This document shows, piece after piece, positions 12,717 to 20,656 of a DNA stretch of 22,312 nucleotides. The stretch covers positions 1 to 22,312 of the IMG/VR virus record IMGVR_UViG_3300046010_004201. One strand, 5' to 3'. Numbering within the stretch: the stretch's first letter is position 1; every line of letters starts with the position of its first letter. This stretch comes from a virus. The notes under the pieces are model-generated. The model had not been told where the DNA came from. It made no database searches and saw only the letters and a program-made list of their open reading frames with translations. The position numbers and the translations under genes were made by a program.

Positions 12717-12880
12717 TTTGGCGGTACCTTAGTACCTTCGAGCTTTTTATGGACCTTGATGGTCTTGCAGACCTCCGTGTCCTTACCCTTGACCTTCTCG
12801 GTGCGGCAGACTTTCTTCATCTCACCGCCAGCAAACGCCACCATCGGCACAAACGCAATAAGTGCAACGAGTTTCTTCAT
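12713..12880 (-). CDS. Small secreted protein in the lysis cassette (55 aa)
   Basis: ATG 12880 follows AGGAGA, which lies at the stop of the holin-like gene. The N-terminus MKKLVALIAFVPMVAFA is a Sec signal peptide, predicted cut after AFA. The mature part (about 38 aa) is very basic, with two cysteines (KKVCRTEK and TEVCKTIK) that could form a disulphide. The function is unknown. Its place between holin-like and spanin genes suggests a role in lysis or its regulation. Confidence 0.6.
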   Translation of the reverse strand: MKKLVALIAFVPMVAFAGGEMKKVCRTEKVKGKDTEVCKTIKVHKKLEGTKVPPK

Positions 12881-12889
12881 GACGATCTC

Positions 12890-13324
12890 CTATTCAATCT
12901 CAGGTTGAGGTGCTGGGGGCGGCGCTGCCTTGCCGCCGAAACCGGTGACGACAGGCGCCGAGGCGAGTTGCGGCTCAACGCGCTGCACAGGCGCATGAGT
13001 CGGCGACGGTGGCGGCGTCTTAGGTGGCGTCGGATCTGTCCAATCGCTGGCCTTGGATACGCCAGGCGGTGGGTCGATCAATTTGGCGACGCCGTCTTTT
13101 CCTTTAATAGCCAAGAGCGTTGCCAGAGCGCCCAATATGTATTTCGACATATCGGAGAGCAACATAAAGAACTGCTTATCCGCTGGCGCAATACCCACCA
13201 TCGGCTGCGTTACGAACACGACCGAATACATGGCCAAGCTCGACATCATCAGCAGCACGACGCAAAACGTCGCGCCGATGATTAGCTTGATGATCGAATC
13301 AATATGGTCAGGAGTCCACTTCAT
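12890..13324 (-). CDS. Putative holin with proline-rich C-terminus
   Basis: This 144-aa protein has two predicted membrane segments: about 12-38 (IKLIIGATFCVVLLMMSSLAMYSVVFV) and about 60-73 (KYILGALATLLAIKG). A long Pro/Thr-rich cytoplasmic tail follows from about 85. The position between endolysin/lipoprotein and spanin genes makes a holin the best guess. The tail is longer than in most small holins. The start (13324) overlaps the lipoprotein stop by 4 nt. Confidence 0.6.
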   Translation of the reverse strand: MKWTPDHIDSIIKLIIGATFCVVLLMMSSLAMYSVVFVTQPMVGIAPADKQFFMLLSDMSKYILGALATLLAIKGKDGVAKLIDPPPGVSKASDWTDPTPPKTPPPSPTHAPVQRVEPQLASAPVVTGFGGKAAPPPAPQPEIE

Positions 13325-13527
13325 GGTTTCTGTTCCTCCGGCTTAAAGTCAGACGCGGGCAGCAACTGATCGGGGCAGGTGCCAGTCAAAGCGCAAGTTG
13401 GGCGTTGGCACTCGGGCTTGCTCCAGTTTTTGTTATCCATACAAGGATAACGGAAGCGGTCTTCGCAGCCGACTAGCCAGACGACGCCGATCAGACTAAG
13501 CGCCAAAAATATGAAGCGCATGATCAT
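13321..13527 (-). CDS. Small lipoprotein of the lysis region (68 aa)
   Basis: ATG 13527 is chosen, with AGGAAA about 9 nt upstream; ATG 13521 is the next in frame. MIMRFIFLALSLIGVVWLVGC is a lipoprotein signal with lipobox LVGC (Cys 21). The mature part EDRFRYPCMDNKNWSKPECQRPTCALTGTCPDQLL has four more cysteines and resembles conserved phage lipoproteins beginning C-DRYRYPCQDP, function unknown. It overlaps the endolysin 3' end by 32 nt in another frame. Confidence 0.65.
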   Translation of the reverse strand: MIMRFIFLALSLIGVVWLVGCEDRFRYPCMDNKNWSKPECQRPTCALTGTCPDQLLPASDFKPEEQKP

Positions 13528-14116
13528 AGTGTTTTTTCCTGTCTTCAAGACCAATCGTGCCGCCGTTGATGCGCTTGGTCATGCCAAGAATATCGCCGGC
13601 GTCCGCAAACTTGTTCAGGTTGTTCGTCTCCCAGAACCAGCAGGCGCTCTGCGCTGCGCCTTCGAACGTGCCTAAGTACTCTGGCACGTCGTCGATGCTC
13701 ATCTCCAGGGAGTCAGCAAAAGCCTGATAGTTTGATCGTCCAGTAAGCTGAATAAGCCCACGGCCGCGAAAACGATAACCGTCCCCGCTAGACTCATTGC
13801 CGTTGCCCATACGGTTAGCATAGATAAGATTTGCAATGGCCTCTTGTTTGTTAGGTCTCGCGCAATACTGATTAGCTGTGACATCGTCAGAAAAATATTT
13901 AGGAAACAAACGCCGCAGCGCCTGGGGTTTGTAGTTAAGGTTTTCGACGATGCTGGAAAAGCCACCCGACTCATGCGCACACTGGGCTAAGAACGCCGCC
14001 ATGCGCTTCGGAGTGTTGATGTCGTAATCGGGAAAGAGTTGCGCAAGCGCGCGGTGCCAGTACTCGACGTACTTATTCTGTGGAATGATCTGACGTAGTT
14101 GGGCTTCGGTAATCAT
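13496..14116 (-). CDS. Endolysin, glycoside hydrolase family 19
   Basis: This 206-aa muralytic enzyme has the GH19 signature CAHESGGF, with predicted catalytic acid E49, then NRMGNGNESSGDGYRFRGRGLIQLTGRSNY at about 101-130, with E108 as candidate second acid. KRINGGTIGLEDR near the end is also typical. There is no signal peptide or anchor, so release through a holin is expected. The ATG (14116) overlaps the stop of the upstream membrane protein (ATGA). Confidence 0.93.
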   Translation of the reverse strand: MITEAQLRQIIPQNKYVEYWHRALAQLFPDYDINTPKRMAAFLAQCAHESGGFSSIVENLNYKPQALRRLFPKYFSDDVTANQYCARPNKQEAIANLIYANRMGNGNESSGDGYRFRGRGLIQLTGRSNYQAFADSLEMSIDDVPEYLGTFEGAAQSACWFWETNNLNKFADAGDILGMTKRINGGTIGLEDRKKHYDHALHIFGA

Positions 14117-14418
14117 CTGCCGTACATCCTTTCTTCCAGTATTTCACGTCGCAATTCTTTCATCTTCCTGACTTCAGTCACCGCCGCCTGCGTTGCGACA
14201 TACATGTCGTAATACATGAACGCCAACACGGGCATGACGATAAAAAAGGTCAGTAGCACTGCCATGACGGTGATTAGTAGTGACCAAGGGACGTCTTCAT
14301 CATCGCGCTTCTTGTCGTTAGCCACATTAGGCCCACTCCCCACAGCACTACGAAAACGACTGCCGAAATCCATATTATTTTGGCCCTTAGTTCCGCTAGT
14401 TTTCTTTTGCGTCGCCAT
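14113..14418 (-). CDS. Single-pass membrane protein overlapping the preceding gene (101 aa or shorter)
   Basis: The frame from ATG 14418 gives 101 aa; an internal ATG at 14373 (MDFGSRFRSAVG...) gives 86 aa and may be the true start. One strong membrane helix is visible (about 45-70, WSLLITVMAVLLTFFIVMPVLAFMYYDM), with a charged C-terminus (VRKMKELRREILEERMYGR). It overlaps the 3' end of the next upstream gene by 100-145 nt in a different frame. Because it directly precedes the endolysin it could be a second holin or antiholin. Confidence 0.6.
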   Translation of the reverse strand: MATQKKTSGTKGQNNMDFGSRFRSAVGSGPNVANDKKRDDEDVPWSLLITVMAVLLTFFIVMPVLAFMYYDMYVATQAAVTEVRKMKELRREILEERMYGR

Positions 14419-14969
14419 CTCGCCATTTGAATCAATTTAAGCTCTTCTGCGTGCGCCTGATCTTGCTCGGCCACGATGGTCTTCCACATCTCCTCAAACT
14501 TGCTCCAAAGTGACCCCAATTCCGGCGGCGCTCGGAACACCATCGTTTCGCGTATCTCAGCCAGCATGGCGTCTAATCGTGTCGTGATGATGATACGGCG
14601 CAGCGCCCGGCGCCCAACGCTTTCCTCACCCTTGTAGACCTTTTTGCTCTCCATCTGCTCGGCCAACAGCGCCTTGCTTAGTGCGTCATACGAGTCCATC
14701 AACGCGCCCAACTGGTCACCGATCTCGGTGTACACGTCGTTCGGGTCGGCCTTAGCAATCTCCTGGACGCGCTGCACCTCGGCGTTGTACTTCTGCTTCT
14801 GCTCGACGGTCGGATTGCCGCCCGTTACCTTATCGAACTGCGCACGCAAATCCTTCAGTACTTCTGACACCTCGCCGCTGGCGCCCTTGATGTCCTTGTA
14901 AAGCTGGCAGCCCTTCTTAACCGCTGCGACTGCGGCATTTGCAGCGGCAAGAAGGGTTAGTGGGTCAAT
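14274..14969 (-). CDS. Conserved phage protein with C-terminal membrane helix, apparent ATT start
   Basis: The frame is 231 aa if it begins at ATT 14969 (IDPLTLLAAANAAVAAVKKG CQLYKDIKGASGEVSEVLKD). That opening is what I recall as conserved (MDP-TLLA-ANAAV) in podovirus homologues. GGAG lies 6 nt upstream of the ATT. The only conventional start is GTG 14870, which would cut off 33 conserved residues and lacks a good ribosome site. The body is helical (EIGDQLGALMDSYDALSK; ESVGRRALRRIIITTRLDAMLAEIRETMVFRAPPELGSLW). A single membrane helix sits near the C-terminus (IIWISAVVFVVLWGVGLMWL). Function is unknown. Confidence 0.75.
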   Translation of the reverse strand: MDPLTLLAAANAAVAAVKKGCQLYKDIKGASGEVSEVLKDLRAQFDKVTGGNPTVEQKQKYNAEVQRVQEIAKADPNDVYTEIGDQLGALMDSYDALSKALLAEQMESKKVYKGEESVGRRALRRIIITTRLDAMLAEIRETMVFRAPPELGSLWSKFEEMWKTIVAEQDQAHAEELKLIQMARWRRKRKLAELRAKIIWISAVVFVVLWGVGLMWLTTRSAMMKTSLGHY

Positions 14970-14972
14970 TTT

Positions 14973-17099
14973 TTACTCCATAGAAATACCGCGACGACGC
15001 ATCTCTTCTTCAATATCCGACAAAGACGGTTCAGGAGCCGCTTCAGGCGCCGCTACTTCGGCCGGTAGATTAGGCTGCATTACATCCACCATTGGACCAC
15101 CGCGCGCGCCAGTAATCGCCACTCCTTTACCAAGCGTCTGTATTGCGTTGTAGGCTTTCTCACCCTTGGTTTTTCCTTTAGCCAAATCTAGCAACAGTTT
15201 ACGGTTGTTGCCCTCGAACAACACTCGAGAGAATGCTTCTGGGCTGGCAATTAGCGCGTCAACTAAAGCACCAGCTTCTTTAAGCAACAGACTTTGCGTA
15301 GCAGTGGCGCCGGCGCCGCGTGATACGCTATAGACCGTGCCGGCAGACGGGCCTGCGGTGCCCGCTGCGGTTTGTCTGGACAACACGCGCTGCATGTATT
15401 TCACAGCTAACTGGGCTTCTTTTAAATCAGCCGCGTTAGGGAACAGCGCCGCTAAGTCACCCTTTTTCTGTAAGGCTTTCAGCATATTGTCGATACTTAC
15501 CGCCGGGTCAAGCGCCGACCCACTAGCGCGGCCTTGTGTCAGTACGTCATCTAAAGCACTGCGACGTACCGTGTCCAACACCGACGTTACTTGCGGGTTA
15601 GGATGCGCCGACATAACTTGAACTAAGAAGTTCTGCTGCGACTCCGGCAATTTTTTCAGCCTAGCCAAAACTTGTTCTGGCACCAATTCCGTTACGTTAG
15701 CCTTATCAAAAGCTTTTGTAAGTGGCCGGTCAGAGAACTCTTCAATGCGACGGATGTTGGCCGCAAAGTTGTCGCGCGCCTGAAGTAACTTGTCCGCGCC
15801 AGGTACCTTATTTTGAATGGCCGCGTCTAAGGATTCCTTGAAGCCACGCAATACGTTCATGGCAATGCCTTTGGCTTTGCCTGGCGCTACGCCTTCAAAG
15901 ATATTGCTACCGCCAATCGTGGCCTTACCCGAATAGGCGGCGTCGCCCCATATGGCCAAGTTATCTTGCAATCGTTTGATATCAATCGATCGAATGACAT
16001 CCGGTGTCGCGGGCGTCACGATCGTACTAGCCGGTGTACCGCCTGGGCCAAGCACAGTTGATGTTGTGGTCGTCGCAGGTTTGCCCGGCTCAACGTACTC
16101 AGTCAGGATACGCTCTAACGACGATTTTAGCTGGGCAAAGCCAGGTTCTTCTGGCGCAATAGTCGCGAGTTGCTGGCGGACTTTATCGACGACTGGTGAA
16201 GTGTCGATCATGCCGCCGGCTGACTTGGCCGCGTTGAAGTCTTTCTTAGCGTCGCCGCGTAATTTGGACGACAGCGCCTTGCCGTAATTCTGAAACGCAT
16301 CATAAACTGCTTGAGTCGCGGCTTCTGCCCGCTGAAGCGTGACTGGCGCGCCAGCAGAGCGTTGAAATAGCCGATCAAGAAACCCTTCGACGTCGATGGC
16401 TTGCCCTTGACGAAACGCAATGGGCGCTTGTCCGCTACGCGTTGACGACTCGGTTCTCGCTTCAATGGCTAATTGTTGGCGGTCTAACGCTGCTTCGCCC
16501 GGCGTCAGTCGGCCAACACGAAGCAGCTCACTTGTCTCTGCTACTGATGGCATCGTAACGCGTGGTTGTGTCAATGCGCGCTGCGCGCCTAGGTAACTAG
16601 CCTTTGTAGCGTAAGGCGACATACCCAAAGCAAGTTGTGCGGCAGGACTTTCTGGCGCTACCGTGCCGGCGAAAAGACCTGTTGTGCCACCAACACCATA
16701 TTCGCCTGCAACGCCCATCTTAGTGCGACCAAACAGACCAGGAACACCGACCGCCGTTAGCGCGGCCGCTGGAGTGCCGGCGGATGAAAACTCATACGCG
16801 CCTTTGTAGCCGGGTATCGAAAGCAAATCTATGCCGGTCAAATTACGTATGCCGCGCACCATACCTGCAGAAGAGAACGCATTAGGGTCGTTACTTTTCT
16901 TAAGGTAATCGTACAGATTTCCCCAACCACCAAGGATGTCGACAACGCCTTTAGCGCCACCTTTAAATAACGATTCACCAAAATTCTGAAACTCTTTAAG
17001 TGTCGTTCCTGGCTCGTCCATCACTGAGCCGCTTACGGTCAATAGACCGCGCCGGCGCATTTCGGCTTCAACTTCCTCCAGTGTAGGTGTCTGTGCCAT
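14973..17099 (-). CDS. Internal virion / DNA-injection protein (708 aa)
   Basis: This large, Ala/Gly-rich, largely helical protein lies in the place of the podovirus internal core proteins that are ejected with the DNA. No transglycosylase motif is visible. The short motif (D/E)(V/I)E-EMRRRG appears at both ends: LEEVEAEMRRRGL at about residues 7-19 and LSDIEEEMRRRGI near the C-terminus. Glycine-rich hydrophobic stretches around 100-150 could interact with membrane. The start overlaps the preceding stop by one base (TAATG). The role is inferred from position and composition. Confidence 0.65.
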   Translation of the reverse strand: MAQTPTLEEVEAEMRRRGLLTVSGSVMDEPGTTLKEFQNFGESLFKGGAKGVVDILGGWGNLYDYLKKSNDPNAFSSAGMVRGIRNLTGIDLLSIPGYKGAYEFSSAGTPAAALTAVGVPGLFGRTKMGVAGEYGVGGTTGLFAGTVAPESPAAQLALGMSPYATKASYLGAQRALTQPRVTMPSVAETSELLRVGRLTPGEAALDRQQLAIEARTESSTRSGQAPIAFRQGQAIDVEGFLDRLFQRSAGAPVTLQRAEAATQAVYDAFQNYGKALSSKLRGDAKKDFNAAKSAGGMIDTSPVVDKVRQQLATIAPEEPGFAQLKSSLERILTEYVEPGKPATTTTSTVLGPGGTPASTIVTPATPDVIRSIDIKRLQDNLAIWGDAAYSGKATIGGSNIFEGVAPGKAKGIAMNVLRGFKESLDAAIQNKVPGADKLLQARDNFAANIRRIEEFSDRPLTKAFDKANVTELVPEQVLARLKKLPESQQNFLVQVMSAHPNPQVTSVLDTVRRSALDDVLTQGRASGSALDPAVSIDNMLKALQKKGDLAALFPNAADLKEAQLAVKYMQRVLSRQTAAGTAGPSAGTVYSVSRGAGATATQSLLLKEAGALVDALIASPEAFSRVLFEGNNRKLLLDLAKGKTKGEKAYNAIQTLGKGVAITGARGGPMVDVMQPNLPAEVAAPEAAPEPSLSDIEEEMRRRGISME

Positions 17100-18526
17100 T
17101 ATTTTTTACCTCCAGTCAACCTAGCGCGCGCGGCCTTCAACTCATCGTCGCTCATACCGGCTGCGTTAGACCCAGACGGCTGTCTAGCAATAGGAATCTT
17201 AGACTTAAAGCCTTTGAGACTATTGTTTTCTCTAGCGTAATCTTCAAGGCGCGTAGTTTCGTCGATGATTTCTTGATTCTTCTTAAGCAAGAAATCCAGA
17301 AGCTGTCGACGTCCGGCGGCGCTTGTCTCAAGTTGCGGCACCAACCCTTGAATAAACTTACGATCCTCATTAGAAAACCCGGCGCCCAATCGACCACCCA
17401 ATGTGGCCAAAACAATATCACCAGCAATTTTTTGGTAGTTCTCCGATCTTGCCAACAGACCTTTGTCTCTTTCGCTTGTGAGCCCTAATGCGTCAAGGAA
17501 GTTAACGACGCCGGTTCTACCACCTGCATACGGGCCGCTAATTAGCCCCGCATCGCTCAATGACGTCAGTCTGTTAAGTGAATTTATAGCAGCGATAGAG
17601 TTATCGCGAGTTGAGATAGCAGATTCGACGCGGTTTGCATCCAAAGTACCCAGACGCTGAGTAAACGCTTTCTCGCCGACGGACGATGCAGACGCGGATA
17701 CTTTGGCCGTTGTGCGGTCTACACCACCAAAATATGGCTGACGAACCTGTTTTCCTTCTGCATCTTTTATGAAAATGAACTGTTGCCCTGCAATTTCATC
17801 AAGGTAGACCGGCGCATTGGTACCTATTGCTACACCGACCTCTTTAATGCTGGGTTTAGTCTCTTTGGTTTCTTTAGTGGTCAGTCGTGTCAACTGCGCC
17901 GTATACTCATCCTCGTATTCTTTTGTTCCCGGCGCGCCTTTACGACTGGCAAGTTCACGCGCAAGTTCAATAGCATCAGGCGCCTTACCGCCACCACTAA
18001 CAGGTAAGCTGGCCAGCGTGAGTTCAGCTTGCTCAAGTTTTGCATCACGTTCTGGCGACGCGGGCTCGGCTTTTAGCCCCCTGATCTGGGTTTGCAATTT
18101 AGCGCGTTCTTCTGCAATCTGAAGCTCTTTCGGCACCGCAGCCGCACGTCCTTCACGTGTGCGCTGCGTCACCAACGCCGCATCCGCTTGGGCCTTGCGG
18201 CCATAGTCGGCCAGCATCAACGCGCCTTGCTGATCGCCTGCATCGGCAAGTTGTCGAGCGGCGCTGAAGATCGACTCGGGGCTGCTTAAGTCGATACCTT
18301 GCAGGGCCGACTGACGCGCGGTTATCATGCGCAACTGTGGGTCTTCCGCGCCCAAGATACCCGCCAAGCCGCGGCCGAACTGCTGACCAGCACGGATCGC
18401 GCCGAAGCGGATGCTCTGATACGGATCAAGCTGCGCGAGTTCCGCAGCCTGACGTTGCATCATCAAATCCTGCTGTCGTTGATACATCTCAGGCGAGGTG
18501 AACAACCCTAAAATTTCGCTTGCCAT
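17099..18526 (-). CDS. Internal virion / structural protein (475 aa)
   Basis: The protein opens MASEILGLFTSPEMYQRQQDLMMQRQAAELAQLDPYQSIRFGAIRAGQQFGRGLAGILG, a pattern I recall from conserved podovirus virion proteins next to the internal core proteins. It is glutamine- and alanine-rich, with coiled-coil stretches (about 125-165) and a C-terminal helical domain (GLISGPYAGGRTGVVNFLDALGL; SNEDRKFIQGLVPQLE). ATG 18526 follows TTAGGAGCC. It is part of the late leftward operon and probably enters the cell with the DNA. Confidence 0.65.
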   Translation of the reverse strand: MASEILGLFTSPEMYQRQQDLMMQRQAAELAQLDPYQSIRFGAIRAGQQFGRGLAGILGAEDPQLRMITARQSALQGIDLSSPESIFSAARQLADAGDQQGALMLADYGRKAQADAALVTQRTREGRAAAVPKELQIAEERAKLQTQIRGLKAEPASPERDAKLEQAELTLASLPVSGGGKAPDAIELARELASRKGAPGTKEYEDEYTAQLTRLTTKETKETKPSIKEVGVAIGTNAPVYLDEIAGQQFIFIKDAEGKQVRQPYFGGVDRTTAKVSASASSVGEKAFTQRLGTLDANRVESAISTRDNSIAAINSLNRLTSLSDAGLISGPYAGGRTGVVNFLDALGLTSERDKGLLARSENYQKIAGDIVLATLGGRLGAGFSNEDRKFIQGLVPQLETSAAGRRQLLDFLLKKNQEIIDETTRLEDYARENNSLKGFKSKIPIARQPSGSNAAGMSDDELKAARARLTGGKK

Positions 18527-18553
18527 GATGGCTCCTAATTCGTCACTGCGTTC

Positions 18554-19639
18554 TTAGTAATTTCCGTATGGCTGGTTAGCCTTAAAATAATTCGTAGGGA
18601 AGTTTGCCGGCACATTTTCACTTCTTAACTGTGTACGGTTATACGCTGGGCTACCTGCGCCGCTAAACAAGTTCGATGCGTAGTTCCCTAACGCGGAAGT
18701 CAATTGTTGATTACTGCCCAATCCTTGCAAGAATGATGCAGTTGGATTCAGCATGTTCGCTGCTTGCATGGTCTGCGCTGCTCCTATACCACCTTGCAAG
18801 AGCGCCTGCGCGCCTGCTGGCGATGCTTGACGGCCACCCAATTGCGCACCGATATCCAATGGTTGTTGACCAAGCGCCTCGATGTCGCCTGCTGCGCCAA
18901 AATAACCTTGGAACGGCGCAAGTGAGCCAACCAAACCGCGCTGGTACTGACCAAGCAAATCGGAACCGGTACCAAACAACGTAGTGCCGAAAGCCAATTG
19001 ACGTTGGCCTTCTGTTTGCGCTCTAGCCGCCAACTCGGCGTCTTCTTGCGCAAGCGCGTTGTAATACGCTTCCATCTCGGGATTCGTCGCGCCAAGTCCA
19101 GCACCACCGCCAGGACGCAAACCTGTTGCGCCGACCGACAGACCTGACCGACCGGTTTGGAACTGCTGGTTGCGTAACTCGGCCAACTGACGCTCACGTT
19201 GTGGTGCCAAGATGTCGAGTTGCGACGTCATATAACGCTGCGCAACTTGTTCGGGCGATTCGGACAGATAGCGCTCGCCTAACTGAAACAGCCGGCCGGA
19301 GGCATCCGTCAACGGCGCGTATAGCCCTGGCGCAGCAGCGGCAAGATTTAACCCCGTCTCACCACCCAACCCAAGCAGTTCGTCTTGAAATGCGCGCAAC
19401 TGAGGGTCTAAAGTGTATCCAGCTCCAGATACTCGACCATCTCGCCCATAGGTAAATTGACTAGTGCCAAAACGTGTCGTGATGCCTACAGGACGAAAAC
19501 GGGCTTCTTCAGCAGCGATACGCGCGGCCGCTACATTAGCGTCCGCAGCCGCGCGCGCCGCGCGTTCAGCCGAACGCGACTGCATCGAGCTGCCTAGTAG
19601 CCCCGCTCCACCCCCAATTAGTGCGGCAGTGATAGGCAT
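18554..19639 (-). CDS. Internal virion protein, gp14-like in character (361 aa)
   Basis: The N-terminus MPITAALIGGGAGLLGSSMQSRSAERAARAAADANVAAARIA has a short hydrophobic glycine-rich segment followed by an alanine-rich helix, as in small ejection proteins of podoviruses. The rest is rich in Gly, Gln and Ala with low complexity (RPGGGAGLGATNPEMEAYYNALAQEDAELAARAQ). It is the first of three consecutive putative injection proteins. The assignment rests on composition and gene order. Confidence 0.6.
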   Translation of the reverse strand: MPITAALIGGGAGLLGSSMQSRSAERAARAAADANVAAARIAAEEARFRPVGITTRFGTSQFTYGRDGRVSGAGYTLDPQLRAFQDELLGLGGETGLNLAAAAPGLYAPLTDASGRLFQLGERYLSESPEQVAQRYMTSQLDILAPQRERQLAELRNQQFQTGRSGLSVGATGLRPGGGAGLGATNPEMEAYYNALAQEDAELAARAQTEGQRQLAFGTTLFGTGSDLLGQYQRGLVGSLAPFQGYFGAAGDIEALGQQPLDIGAQLGGRQASPAGAQALLQGGIGAAQTMQAANMLNPTASFLQGLGSNQQLTSALGNYASNLFSGAGSPAYNRTQLRSENVPANFPTNYFKANQPYGNY

Positions 19640-19640
19640 G

Positions 19641-19964
19641 TCATTCCCCTTTAATTAACACGTTGTCCACTTTGGCTGGGTCTTTTTCGTCAGTCGCGTG
19701 GATGCAAAACCAAACACAATCTTCAATGGCTTTCACGCCGTGCGTGATGCCTGCCTTAATCTCTAAACACGCTGGCGCGTGGACAATCTGAATCTCATCG
19801 CCTACCAATACTGCTACCTTACCTTTAGCCAAGATCGACAAGTGACTAAAATCATGCGTGTGCTTCAATATGGCTTGCCCAGCCTCAACACGAATCTCTT
19901 TGGCATATAGCCCATCAGAAAAATGATGGATCAATTGCCGATCAGGTAGCGTATCAATAATCAT
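19641..19964 (-). CDS. Cupin-fold protein (107 aa)
   Basis: ATG 19964 overlaps the stop of the tail-fibre gene (ATGA). The sequence is a compact single-domain cupin: motif 1 VEAGQAILKHTHDFSHLSILAKGKVAV with H-x-H, and motif 2 ACLEIKAGITHGVKAIEDCVWFCIHATD with a further His, suitable for binding a metal. The Glu usual in motif 1 seems replaced (FSHLS). Cupins beside tail-fibre genes occur in several phages, with unproven roles such as host-recognition or structural functions. Confidence 0.75.
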   Translation of the reverse strand: MIIDTLPDRQLIHHFSDGLYAKEIRVEAGQAILKHTHDFSHLSILAKGKVAVLVGDEIQIVHAPACLEIKAGITHGVKAIEDCVWFCIHATDEKDPAKVDNVLIKGE

Positions 19965-20656
19965 GCAGTCCGCTTCCACATATAGACAACAATGTACGGC
20001 GGTAAGTTAGCGTTCGTTCCAGACGAACCTGTTGAGTTAATAGAAATACCTGTTGTTGTGGATATATTTTGCCCCGAAGTATTACTAGTAAATGTAGTCC
20101 CACCCATAAGTGGAGTATTATTAACTACACCTGCATTAGTATCCCCACCACCTCTAGTAAGGTGTGAGTGACCGGGGTCAGTAACAGTATGCGTATGACT
20201 TACAACAATTGCGTCTTTAGAGCCGCCAGTTTCTTCCACAGTATTAAAAGAAGTATCCCCAGCGTCTAAACCAACCATAAATCTACCGGCACCAAACGCT
20301 GTCCAAGTGCCAAACCCTAACAACGTGCTAGGGTTTGTACTGCTTGTTGCATTGGTATAGATAGAACCTACCGGGTATAGCGAACTTTTTATCGCGTCTA
20401 CTACGTCTTGCACAAATGCTGTTGTAGCTAATTTAGTGCTGTCATCCGATGTAGACTGGGTAACCCCGGTCGTACCTGACGGCAAAGAAGGTGTGCCGGT
20501 GAATGTAGGCGACGCGAGGTCAGCTTTTGTAGCTATAGCTGTAGCAATATTGTTGAACTCCGTGTCAATTTCGGTGCCTTTAACAATTTTGGCAGCATTG
20601 CCTGACGACAAAGAATCCTTAGATGCGAAGTCCGTACTTTTTGTGTAATTACTCAT
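19961..20656 (-). CDS. Tail fibre / tail collar-domain protein (231 aa)
   Basis: The N-terminal part (STDFASKDSLSSGNAAKIVKGTEIDTEFNNIATAIATKADLASPTFTG) and STKLATTAFVQDVVDA are typical of phage fibre proteins. A collar-type domain follows: LYPVGSIYTNATSSTNPSTLLGFGTWTAFGAGRFMVG. A histidine cluster HTHTVTDPGHSH probably binds metal in the trimer. The end NLPPYIVVYMWKRTA is also typical. Serine/threonine repeats make up the tip region. The DNA is more AT-rich than its neighbours. It is likely the receptor-binding part or its attachment; the start overlaps the preceding stop by 4 nt. Confidence 0.85.
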   Translation of the reverse strand: MSNYTKSTDFASKDSLSSGNAAKIVKGTEIDTEFNNIATAIATKADLASPTFTGTPSLPSGTTGVTQSTSDDSTKLATTAFVQDVVDAIKSSLYPVGSIYTNATSSTNPSTLLGFGTWTAFGAGRFMVGLDAGDTSFNTVEETGGSKDAIVVSHTHTVTDPGHSHLTRGGGDTNAGVVNNTPLMGGTTFTSNTSGQNISTTTGISINSTGSSGTNANLPPYIVVYMWKRTA

